Assembly (NCBI RefSeq): GCF_008802355.1
Contig: NZ_VZRA01000001.1
Coordinates: 256,980-320,979, forward strand
Direction of reading: 5' to 3'
Length of the DNA stretch: 64,000 nt
From: Oryzomonas sagensis
Lineage (GTDB): Bacteria > Desulfobacterota > Desulfuromonadia > Geobacterales > Pseudopelobacteraceae
Part shown: piece after piece, positions 26,945-34,505 of the stretch
Layout: each line of letters opens with the position of its first letter
Position numbering within the stretch: the first letter of the stretch is position 1
Translations under genes and position numbers: made by a program
The notes under the pieces: model-generated
What the model was told of the DNA's origin: nothing
The model's database searches: none
What the model saw: the letters and a program-made list of their open reading frames with translations, nothing else

Positions 26945-28656
26945 GCGTTCACCGGTACGCGGAAGTAAACAGTGGTGCCTTCACCCGGGTCGCTCTCGAT
27001 CTTCAAACCATTCTCCTTGCCGTACAGGGTTGCCAGGCGGCTGTTGACGTTTCGAAGCGCCAGTCCCAGCCCGCCGCCTTCATGGGGCGCCACCGCCTCC
27101 GACAGCAAGCTGCGGACACGCTCCCGGGACATGCCCACGCCGTTGTCCTTGATAGAGATGAGCAGACCACCCGCCCCCTTTCTGGCTCCGATATGAATCA
27201 CGCCGCCCCCCTCCTTCGGCAGGATGCCGTGGCGCACGCCGTTTTCCACCAAGGGTTGCAGGATCAGCGAGGGAACGTTGCACGACAGGGCCTCGGCGTC
27301 GATCTCGTAGACGATGGAAAGCCGTTCCTCGAAACGGGCCTTTTCGATGGCGATATAGGCCTCGCAGTGTTCCAGCTCGACCGACAGCGGCACCTTGTTG
27401 GCGGTGGGGCTGATGTTCTTGCGGAAAAACTCGGCCAGCTTCACCAAGAGGCAGGAAGCGGTCTGGGGATCGGTTCGGGTATAGCTGATGATCGTGGAGA
27501 TGGCATTGAACAGGAAGTGGGGATTGATCTGGGCTTGCAGGGCCTTGATCTCCGCCTCGGCCACCAGCTTGCGCTGGAGTTCGATCTCGCCCAGTTCGAG
27601 CTGGTTGGAGAACAGGTGGGCAAGGCCGTTGGCCAACTCCACGTCCAGCCGGCTGATGGCGTGCTCCTTCTGGCGGTACAGCTCCATGACCCCTACGGTC
27701 TTGTCCCATTTTTTGAGCGGCACCACGATGGCCGAACCGAGCCGGCCCGCCTGACTGGCGCAGCCGATGGCCTCTTTCGTGGGCGCGATCACCACCGTGC
27801 CCGTTTCAAAGGCGCGGCGCGCGGCAGGCGGCAGGGAATGTCCGCCCGGCGTGTGCTGGTCGCCATCCAGCCCTTCATGGGCCAGGATTTCATGCTCGCT
27901 GGAGATGGATACCGCATCCAGACCGGTCATCTCCCGGATAATGTGCGACGCCTCCATGGCCGAACCGCGGTTCAACCCGTGGCGCAGATGGGGCAGGGTC
28001 CTGAAGGCGATATTGAGCGTGGTCTGCGCCTGTTGCGCCATGGCCCGCTCCTGCTCGCGGGTGACGGATGCGAGCACCTCCACGAGCACCGCGATGCCGA
28101 AGGCGTTGGAGAGGATGCTGGGGAGGCCTATGGCATGCACCACGTTCAGGGCTGCCTCCTGGGGATGGGCCAGGAGCAGGATCAGCCCCATCTTGATCGA
28201 CTCGGCCACGATGCCGATGAAAAAGGCCATCAACGGATCGAAAGCCCGCCGGTGCAGCCAGCGGTAGAGAAGACCGGCCACAACCCCCGCCAGGGGCGTC
28301 GCAATGGCGCAGGAGACGGAGGTCACCCCGCCGATATCGTAGAAGTAGCGATGCGCTCCAGCTATGATGCCGGCGGACAGACCGACCAGGGGCCCACCCA
28401 GGATGCCGCCGATCACGACCGGAACCGTACGCAGGTTGGCGATCGCTCCGTGCACCGGAAAGCCGTAGTAGGTTGCAAAAATACCGGCCGCCCCGAAATA
28501 AACGGCATGGAACAGCTTCTCGCGGCTGCTCGCCGTGGCGACCTTGCCGGTCAGAAGCCGTCGGAACAGTTCGAACCTCATCATGAGGAAGAAGAGAACC
28601 GCTAGAATCCCCAATCGCTCGAAGAGATCAAGGGACAGGCCGACCATTTCATCCAT
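26941..28656 (-). CDS. LytS-type sensor histidine kinase (5TMR-LYT, GAF)
   Basis: 571 residues. An N-terminal 5TM-5TMR_LYT sensor (residues 10-195) is built of several membrane helices with ATYYGFPVHGAIANLRTVPV and IAGAHRYFYDIGGVTSVSCA. A GAF domain (about 215-350) and the LytS kinase core follow, with His380 in INPHFLFNAIST, the N-box LQPLVENGVRHG and DNGVGMS. Kinases of this class (BtsS and YpdA in E. coli) respond to pyruvate. A small organic acid signal is therefore plausible, matching the hydroxyacid dehydrogenase nearby. It forms an operon with the LytTR regulator. Confidence 0.93.
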   Translation of the reverse strand: MDEMVGLSLDLFERLGILAVLFFLMMRFELFRRLLTGKVATASSREKLFHAVYFGAAGIFATYYGFPVHGAIANLRTVPVVIGGILGGPLVGLSAGIIAGAHRYFYDIGGVTSVSCAIATPLAGVVAGLLYRWLHRRAFDPLMAFFIGIVAESIKMGLILLLAHPQEAALNVVHAIGLPSILSNAFGIAVLVEVLASVTREQERAMAQQAQTTLNIAFRTLPHLRHGLNRGSAMEASHIIREMTGLDAVSISSEHEILAHEGLDGDQHTPGGHSLPPAARRAFETGTVVIAPTKEAIGCASQAGRLGSAIVVPLKKWDKTVGVMELYRQKEHAISRLDVELANGLAHLFSNQLELGEIELQRKLVAEAEIKALQAQINPHFLFNAISTIISYTRTDPQTASCLLVKLAEFFRKNISPTANKVPLSVELEHCEAYIAIEKARFEERLSIVYEIDAEALSCNVPSLILQPLVENGVRHGILPKEGGGVIHIGARKGAGGLLISIKDNGVGMSRERVRSLLSEAVAPHEGGGLGLALRNVNSRLATLYGKENGLKIESDPGEGTTVYFRVPVNA

Positions 28657-28882
28657 AGAACCACCGAAGAGCCCAATGCGGCATTCAGTACCAAACCGAT
28701 TGACTTATAGCACAAATCCTGCTGCCGCAGCGAGTAAAAAGCCTGCCGGAGCAGACCGGTTGCCCCCCGACACCCCGCGCATCCTGCGTTTCGCGCCCCC
28801 TGGCACCACCGAGGGTGGCGCCAGGTTCGCGTACCAGCCTTGTCCGGCAATTGACCAGGGAGCCGTCAACATGGCCGACGGT

Positions 28883-29512
28883 TCAGGGCTTTCGCTTGCC
28901 CACCATTGCAGCATACTCGTCCGGCGTGTTCACGTTACAAAACGAGAGTTCCGCGCCGGGGATGGAGGCACGTTCCTCTGGCGTAACATATCGCGTCCTT
29001 ACACGATCCAGCAGGATCAGGAGCCGCCGGTCGCCCTGGCGGATGACCTGCTCAATCTCCGCCAGGCAGCGCCGCCCGTACAGGGCGTGCAATGGCTCCT
29101 TGCCCCCCTCGCTGATCGGCACCACCGCATCATACCCTGCGGAAACGGCGGACAACATGCGTATCACATCCGGGTTGATGAAGGGCGCGTCGCAAGCCGC
29201 AACGAAAATCCATTCCTCGGAACTGGCCGCAAGGCCGGCGTGCAGGCCGGCAATGGAGCCAAAGCCGGGATAAATATCCGTCACCGTGCGGCACGGCAGA
29301 AAGGCATACACCTCCGGCGTATTGGTAACCAGCACCACATCCCGGAAGAGCTGGATCATGGTGCGATGAATCTTCTCGATCAGCGGCATGCCGTCCACCA
29401 TCAGCAGGGCCTTGTTTCTGCCCATGCGGCTGGATGCTCCGCCGGCAAGGATCACACCGGTTATGCCGTCGAGCGGCCCTCTCGTTTCCTGCATGCAGGG
29501 GGATCTGTCCAT
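28883..29512 (-). CDS. mobA: molybdenum cofactor guanylyltransferase
   Basis: 209 residues from ATG 29512, preceded by AGGAGA. GTP is joined to molybdopterin to give the bis-MGD cofactor. The nucleotide-binding signature GVILAGGASSRMGRNKALLM is complete, with IYPGFGSIAGLHAGLA and FVAACDAPFINPDVI (metal-binding DxP). Last gene of a moaC-mog-small ORF-mobA set. Its start overlaps the stop of the upstream small ORF (TAATG). Confidence 0.92.
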   Translation of the reverse strand: MDRSPCMQETRGPLDGITGVILAGGASSRMGRNKALLMVDGMPLIEKIHRTMIQLFRDVVLVTNTPEVYAFLPCRTVTDIYPGFGSIAGLHAGLAASSEEWIFVAACDAPFINPDVIRMLSAVSAGYDAVVPISEGGKEPLHALYGRRCLAEIEQVIRQGDRRLLILLDRVRTRYVTPEERASIPGAELSFCNVNTPDEYAAMVGKRKP

Positions 29513-29736
29513 TATGTCTCCTGACGGCCCGGGCACCACAAGCGAGGGTTTGGCGCGACGCGGGAAAGCAGGCTGAAGCCGCTATTGGCCGGGATCACGA
29601 TCTCCCCGTTTTCATTCACCACGATGCGGGCCGGGATGTACGCAGGGAGGCTCTCCCCACCACTCTGGACCTCCTCGGTCACCTCCAGGCAGGATTCGCC
29701 CCCCCCCATTTTATCAACGCTGCTTCCGTTCGCCAC
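29512..29736 (-). CDS. small hypothetical protein in the molybdenum cofactor operon
   Basis: Up to 74 residues from GTG 29736, or 65 from ATG 29709; neither start has a strong ribosome site. The stop TAA overlaps the mobA ATG (TAATG), and the frame fills the gap between mog and mobA, which supports a real gene. The readable core is LPAYIPARIVVNENGEIVIP, with a cysteine near each end. No family recognised. It could be a Moco-related accessory factor, by position only. Confidence 0.45.
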   Translation of the reverse strand: MANGSSVDKMGGGESCLEVTEEVQSGGESLPAYIPARIVVNENGEIVIPANSGFSLLSRVAPNPRLWCPGRQET

Positions 29737-29766
29737 CCTATCCCGGCCAGAGTTGCAGAACCGGCA

Positions 29767-30264
29767 TCAGTGCGAAAATTTTCCTCCGCAATCGCTCTCG
29801 TCGCCGCGGATCTTTTCCACGGCGTGGCCGATAACGGGCCAGGCCGCCTCCAAGTTTTCCCGAGCTCCCTTGGGGCTGCCCGGCAGGTTGATGATCAGCG
29901 CTTGGCCGCGGATTCCTGCCATCGCCCGCGACAGCGATGCCATGGGGGTCTTCTCCAGGCTCCTCAGGCGCATCAATTCGCCGATGCCCGGAATCTGGCG
30001 TTCAACGACCTTCATGGTGGCTTCCGGGGTTACATCCCGGGGCGAGACTCCGGTACCTCCCGTGGTCAGGATCAGATCGGCCGTGTCGGCATCGGCCCAT
30101 GCGCTCAACACGGCCACGATCCGGTCAAAATCGTCGGGGATGATCTCGGTCTGCACCGTGGCTACGCCCCGCTCCGCCAGCCAGGCGGCCAGCGCCGGGC
30201 CACTCTCGTCAATGCGCTCGCCCCGCGATCCCTTGTCGCTCAAGGTCAGAATGGCCGCTCTCAT
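29767..30264 (-). CDS. mog: molybdopterin adenylyltransferase (MogA/MoaB family)
   Basis: 165 residues. It activates molybdopterin with AMP before molybdate insertion. Signatures are ILTLSDKGSRGERIDESGPA, DLILTTGGTGVSPRDVTPEA (nucleotide and MPT site) and ALIINLPGSPKGARENLEA. MogA and MoaB are hard to separate by sight, so the symbol follows the usual use in this arrangement. The ATG overlaps the moaC stop (ATGA). Confidence 0.9.
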   Translation of the reverse strand: MRAAILTLSDKGSRGERIDESGPALAAWLAERGVATVQTEIIPDDFDRIVAVLSAWADADTADLILTTGGTGVSPRDVTPEATMKVVERQIPGIGELMRLRSLEKTPMASLSRAMAGIRGQALIINLPGSPKGARENLEAAWPVIGHAVEKIRGDESDCGGKFSH

Positions 30265-30743
30265 TGTCCCTCCTCCCGACGGTACACGCCACTTTTACCA
30301 CCTTCCTTGTACAGGAGCCGGATATCACCGATGCTGATTGATTTATCGCTCCCCTTGCACATGTCGTAGATGGTCAGGGCGGCCACGGCCGCGCCGGTCA
30401 TGGCCTCCATCTCGACGCCGGTGCGCTCGAAGGCGCGGACGGTGCACTGCACCTCGATCTTGCCGGCAGCGCTGTCCTGCTCAAATTCCACCGCCACGGA
30501 ATGGAGGGAGAGCGGGTGGGAAAGCGGGATCAGGTCCGGTGTCCGCTTTGCCGCCATAATTCCCGCCAGCCGTGCAACGCCCAGCACATCGCCCTTGGCT
30601 ATCGCGCTGTTTTGGATGGCGGCCAGCACCTTGCCGGACATGTGCACCTCCGCCGCGGCCGTGGCCGTTCGCAACGTTTCCCGCTTGCCGCTCACATCCA
30701 CCATGACGGCATTGCCATGATCGTCGAAATGGTTGAAATTCAT
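30261..30743 (-). CDS. moaC: cyclic pyranopterin monophosphate synthase
   Basis: 160 residues from ATG 30743, with AGGTGAGGA upstream. It converts the MoaA product into cyclic pyranopterin monophosphate, the first molybdopterin precursor. Conserved parts are MVDVSGKRETLRTATA, AGIMAAKRTPDLIPLSHPL and ERTGVEMEAMTGAAVAALTI, then DMCKGSDKSI, all textbook MoaC. moaA is not in the window. Confidence 0.96.
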   Translation of the reverse strand: MNFNHFDDHGNAVMVDVSGKRETLRTATAAAEVHMSGKVLAAIQNSAIAKGDVLGVARLAGIMAAKRTPDLIPLSHPLSLHSVAVEFEQDSAAGKIEVQCTVRAFERTGVEMEAMTGAAVAALTIYDMCKGSDKSISIGDIRLLYKEGGKSGVYRREEGQ

Positions 30744-30772
30744 GGTCCTCACCTGTGCTTGAATTTTAGACA

Positions 30773-31402
30773 TCAAAAACGTCGCGCCGTGGCCAGTTTG
30801 ATGGCAAGGCCGGCAAAGATGGTACCTGCAACGCGGTTCAATAGCAGCTGCGCCCGGGCGGACTGCCTGAGTTTGTCTCCCAGCGCCCCGGCCAGGAGGC
30901 TGACCGTCCCGAACACCAGAATGGTGGCAACGATGAACAAGCAGCCCAACAGCAGGAATTGCATAGCCAGAGGCCCCCTGCGCGGATCGACGAACTGGGG
31001 GAGAAACGCCAGAAAGAAGATGGATACCTTGGGGTTGGTGACATTCATGATGATGCCGCGCCGGAAGAGCTTGCCCGGGCTCAACCGATCCACCCTGTTT
31101 GCCGGCCCGGTCTGGGCGTTGGCCCGGAACGCCTGCCAGGCCAGGAAGAGCAGGTATCCGGCGCCGGCAAATTTCAGAAGAGCGAAGGCGGTGGCAGATG
31201 CCGCAAAAACCGCCGCCAGCCCGAAGGTGACGGCGGTGGTATGAACCACCAGCCCGCCGCAGAGCCCGAGCGTAACCAGAAACCCGGCCTTTACCCCCTG
31301 TTGCGCCGCCTGCGCCAGGACGAACAGGTTGTCAGGGCCGGGCGACAGTGACAGGAGAAGTGATGTTGTGAAAAAGAGTAACAGCATATTTGCTTCAATC
31401 AT
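30773..31402 (-). CDS. LysE/RhtB family amino acid exporter
   Basis: 209 residues with six hydrophobic segments, a short inner-membrane exporter. Family signatures are SLSPGPDNLFVLAQAAQQGV at the N-terminus and GIIMNVTNPKVSIFFLAFLP in the middle. It exports amino acids or derivatives; the substrate is unknown. It ends 30 bp before moaC and runs in the same direction, so it may be the first gene of the Moco operon, an unusual placement without an obvious metabolic link. Confidence 0.88.
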   Translation of the reverse strand: MIEANMLLLFFTTSLLLSLSPGPDNLFVLAQAAQQGVKAGFLVTLGLCGGLVVHTTAVTFGLAAVFAASATAFALLKFAGAGYLLFLAWQAFRANAQTGPANRVDRLSPGKLFRRGIIMNVTNPKVSIFFLAFLPQFVDPRRGPLAMQFLLLGCLFIVATILVFGTVSLLAGALGDKLRQSARAQLLLNRVAGTIFAGLAIKLATARRF

Positions 31403-31521
31403 GGGGCACTCTCTCTTGCCGGCCCTTGTACTAGAGGCCGAGGAGTCGTTCGGGCTTTCCAGGTTTTTGAAAACCGGCTTCCAAGCTTATATTATAACAT
31501 CATTAAAATTTCGTTGAATGA

Positions 31522-32778
31522 TCAAGAGGCGTGCTGCTGCTCAAGATTGCGCTCCTTGTCGCGGGGCAGGAGGAGATTCAGCAGGATCGCGGCGATACCG
31601 CACAGGCTGACCCCGTGCAGGCTAAGACCGCCAAGCTGGAGCGTCAGGCCGCCGATGCCGAATACCAGCACCAGCGAAACGATGATGAGGTTGCGCGGGC
31701 GGTGCATATCGACCCGGGCTTGGATCAGCGTATTGAGGCCCACGGAGGCGATGCTCCCGAACAGCAGCATCATGATGCCGCCCATGACCGGGGCGGGAAT
31801 GGATTGCAGGATGGCGTTGAACTTGCCGAAAAAGGCCATCAGGATGGCGAAGCAGGCGGCCCAGGTCATGATGACCGGGTTGTAGTTGCGGGTGATCATT
31901 ACCGCCCCGGTCACCTCGGCATAGGTGGTCACCGGCGGCCCGCCGATCATGGCGGCGCAGCAGACCGCCAGGCCGTCGCCCAGCATGGTGCGGTGCAGGC
32001 CGGGGCGCTCCGTGTAGTCGTGCCCCGTAACGGCCCCGATGGCGACGATGTCCCCCACGTGTTCAATGGCGGGGGCCAGGGCGACCGGGATCATGAACAG
32101 CACGGCGGACCAGTTCCACTGGGGGGCCACCAGATGGGGAAGGGCGATCCAGGGGGCGGCGGCGATCTTGCTGAAATCCACCAGCCCCAGGGAGACGGAA
32201 ATGCCATACCCCACCGCCACGCCGGAAAGGATCGGCAGGAGACGGAAGATGCCCTTGGCCTTGGTCGCCACCAGTGCAGTGGTGGCCAGGGAGGCACCCG
32301 CGATCAGAAGGGCGGTGGTGTAATCCACCAGCACCGTCTTGCCGTCGCCGGTCTTGCCCATGGCCATGTTCACCGCCACACCGGCCAACCCCAGGCCGAT
32401 GATCATGATGATCGGCCCCACCACCACCGGGGGCATGATCTTATGGATGAAACCGACCCCCTTGAGGTAGATGACGGCACTCAAGGCCAGATACAGCCAG
32501 CCGGCGGCAAAGAGCCCGCAGAGCGTTGCCGGGAAGCCCCACGTCTGGGTGCTGTAGATGATCGGGGCGATGAAGGCAAAGGACGAGCCGAGATAGATGG
32601 GGACCGTACGCTTGGTGCAGGCCTGGAAGATCAGCGTGCCGATGCCGGAGCCCAGCAGGGCCATGCTGGGGCTCATCCCGGTAAGGATCGGGACCAGCAC
32701 CAGGGCGCCGAAGGCGACGAAGAGGATTTGGGCGCCGGCCAGCGCCTGGCGCCAGACCGGCTCGGGGGAATGGGACAT
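31522..32778 (-). CDS. uraA: uracil permease (NCS2 family)
   Basis: 418 residues with about 12-14 transmembrane segments. Signatures are FVAFGALVLVPILTGMSPSM at the N-terminus, YLGSSFAFIAPIIYSTQTWG, VALAPAIEHVGDIVAIGAVT (catalytic Glu-His region) and GGPPVTTYAEVTGAVMITRN. A proton-driven uracil importer fits best because upp and ppnP are the preceding genes on the same strand. The gap to upp is 45 bp. Confidence 0.93.
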   Translation of the reverse strand: MSHSPEPVWRQALAGAQILFVAFGALVLVPILTGMSPSMALLGSGIGTLIFQACTKRTVPIYLGSSFAFIAPIIYSTQTWGFPATLCGLFAAGWLYLALSAVIYLKGVGFIHKIMPPVVVGPIIMIIGLGLAGVAVNMAMGKTGDGKTVLVDYTTALLIAGASLATTALVATKAKGIFRLLPILSGVAVGYGISVSLGLVDFSKIAAAPWIALPHLVAPQWNWSAVLFMIPVALAPAIEHVGDIVAIGAVTGHDYTERPGLHRTMLGDGLAVCCAAMIGGPPVTTYAEVTGAVMITRNYNPVIMTWAACFAILMAFFGKFNAILQSIPAPVMGGIMMLLFGSIASVGLNTLIQARVDMHRPRNLIIVSLVLVFGIGGLTLQLGGLSLHGVSLCGIAAILLNLLLPRDKERNLEQQHAS

Positions 32779-32823
32779 ACGACTGCTCCTTTGACGGGAT
32801 GTAGAGAGTGAGCGGGTGGTCTG

Positions 32824-33453
32824 TTACTTCGTGCCGAAGATCTTGTCGCCGGCGTCCCCCAGGCCGGGCAGGATATAACCGCTCTGGTTGAGCCGTTCGT
32901 CGATGGCCGCCACATAGACATCCACTTCGGGGTGGGCCGCCGAGATGCGGGCGAGCCCTTCCGGCGCCGCCACCAGCGAGAGCACACGGATCTGCCGGCA
33001 GCCATTGTTCTTCAGCATGACGATGGTGGCGTCCAGGGAGCCGCCGGTGGCCAGCATGGGATCGATGATCAGGGCCAAACGCTCATCCAGTCGGCCGACG
33101 AACTTTTCATAATAGGTATGGGCCTCCAGGGTTTCCTCATTGCGGGCAAGCCCCACCACGCTGACCTTGGCGTTGGGGATCATGTCCAGCACCCCGTTGA
33201 GCATGCCGATGCCGGCCCGCAGGATAGGCACCACGGTGACCTTTTTCCCCTTGATCTGCTGAATCTGCACCGGGTTGCCATCCCACCCTTCGATGGTCTT
33301 GCCCTCCAGGGGGAAGTCGCGACAGGCCTCATAGGAGAGAAGAGAGGCGATCTCCGCCGTCAGTTCGCGAAACTTTTTGGTGCTGATGCCGGCCTCGCGC
33401 ATCAGGCCGATCTTGTGTTTCACCATGGGGTGATTGACTTCGTGGACGCTCAT
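32824..33453 (-). CDS. upp: uracil phosphoribosyltransferase
   Basis: 209 residues from ATG 33453, with AGAGGAAC upstream. It makes UMP from uracil and PRPP. The PRPP loop is [20 protein letters not shown], the uracil-binding C-terminus is [18 protein letters not shown], and the N-terminus has [20 protein letters not shown]. Length is the family norm. Middle of the ppnP-upp-uraA salvage set. Confidence 0.97.
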   Translation of the reverse strand: MSVHEVNHPMVKHKIGLMREAGISTKKFRELTAEIASLLSYEACRDFPLEGKTIEGWDGNPVQIQQIKGKKVTVVPILRAGIGMLNGVLDMIPNAKVSVVGLARNEETLEAHTYYEKFVGRLDERLALIIDPMLATGGSLDATIVMLKNNGCRQIRVLSLVAAPEGLARISAAHPEVDVYVAAIDERLNQSGYILPGLGDAGDKIFGTK

Positions 33454-33505
33454 AGTAGGTGTTCCTCTGAGATGGAGTTCCCCGAAGGGGTGCCGCAATG
33501 ACCGG

Positions 33506-33820
33506 CTACGGCAAATAAGAACAGCAATAATCCACAACCGTTTCCATCCTCATCAGGAACGTGGAGTGGGCGGGCACGTTGAATGTCTGGCCGGCCGAAG
33601 CCTTTTTCCACACCTTTTCACCCTTCACCCGCCATTCCAGGTCACCGGCCAGGATCTCCATCTCCTCGGCCGCTCCGGTGGAGAATTCGTACTCCCCCGG
33701 TTGCATGATCCCCAGGGTCTTTTTACTGCCGTCGGGGAACAGCACCGTCCTGCTGACCACCTTGCCGTCGAAATAGACATTGGCCTTTTTGACTACCGTA
33801 ACGTTCGAGAACTGCGACAT
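33506..33820 (-). CDS. ppnP: pyrimidine/purine nucleoside phosphorylase PpnP
   Basis: 104 residues from ATG 33820 (GGGGGTG upstream), formerly DUF1255/YaiE. A small cupin fold with [39 protein letters not shown] and [15 protein letters not shown], as in E. coli PpnP, which phosphorolyses many nucleosides including uridine. The gene sits 52 bp before upp and the uracil permease, and with them it would convert nucleosides to uracil, then UMP. Confidence 0.9.
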   Translation of the reverse strand: MSQFSNVTVVKKANVYFDGKVVSRTVLFPDGSKKTLGIMQPGEYEFSTGAAEEMEILAGDLEWRVKGEKVWKKASAGQTFNVPAHSTFLMRMETVVDYCCSYLP

Positions 33821-33876
33821 GTACACCCCCCTGATTTTTTCGTGGTATTTACTCACAACCTGCCGAGGGACGCAAA

Positions 33877-33913
33877 GAAAAAAAACGCCCGTTGCAATTT
33901 TGCAACAGGCGTT
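33877..33913 (-). terminator. intrinsic terminator of the glycine-rich protein gene
   Basis: On the minus strand a long stem (AACGCC with GGCGTT, extended by GTTGC/GCAAC around one mismatch) is followed by TTTTTTTTC. It lies 42 bp beyond the stop of the 33955-34344 gene. A strong, clear signal. Confidence 0.85.
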
Positions 33914-33954
33914 GATTTTCGATTGCCATGAATCATGACATCAGCAGGCCATTA

Positions 33955-34344
33955 TCAGAAGGTTCCCCGCAACAACTCGGCCCGCCAGGTGATGGTTGTC
34001 TGGCGCGAGGCCGGCGAGTCTCCGAGATCGGGGAGGACGGTCGGCAGGGCGAACTTGATGCTGCCGTTGTCGATCTGTGCCAGGGAACGGGTCGATTTCA
34101 CCAAACCATAGGCGGAACCGACCAGAACGCCGGAAGCGGCCCCATAGGCCATGTAATCCAGATGATCGGCCGGTTTCTTGGCAAAGGCCATCAGGGCGGC
34201 GCCCACCAATGCCCCCGCCGCGCCGCCGTAAAAGGCATCCTCGAACACCTCCCGGAAGGCGTTATCTCCGGCAAGGGCCGAGGTCGCCGTGGTCAGAAGG
34301 ACACAACAGGTGATCAGAGAGATGAGACGCGCCATTGATTTCAT
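33955..34344 (-). CDS. exported glycine-rich protein of unknown function
   Basis: 129 residues from ATG 34344 (GAGGGG upstream). A Sec signal peptide (MKSMARLISLITCCVLLTTA, cut near SALA-GDN) is followed by two Gly/Ala-rich hydrophobic stretches, YGGAAGALVGAALMAFAKKP and YMAYGAASGVLVGSAYGLVK, like glycine-zipper helices that insert in membranes. The C-terminus is beta-like. Likely an envelope protein; no family name. Single gene with its own terminator. Confidence 0.7.
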   Translation of the reverse strand: MKSMARLISLITCCVLLTTATSALAGDNAFREVFEDAFYGGAAGALVGAALMAFAKKPADHLDYMAYGAASGVLVGSAYGLVKSTRSLAQIDNGSIKFALPTVLPDLGDSPASRQTTITWRAELLRGTF

Positions 34345-34505
34345 GCATTCCCCTCGCTGGGATGGATTTGTCATCTCGATAAAATGCAAGGATGACGCCA
34401 AAGAGTGCACCACCTTCCCATACATCGGAAATAGATCGCACTTACGGCAGGTTATGCGTGCAAAAGCGGCATGCCGCAGCAGAGGACCTGGGCCGCATCA
34501 ACAGA

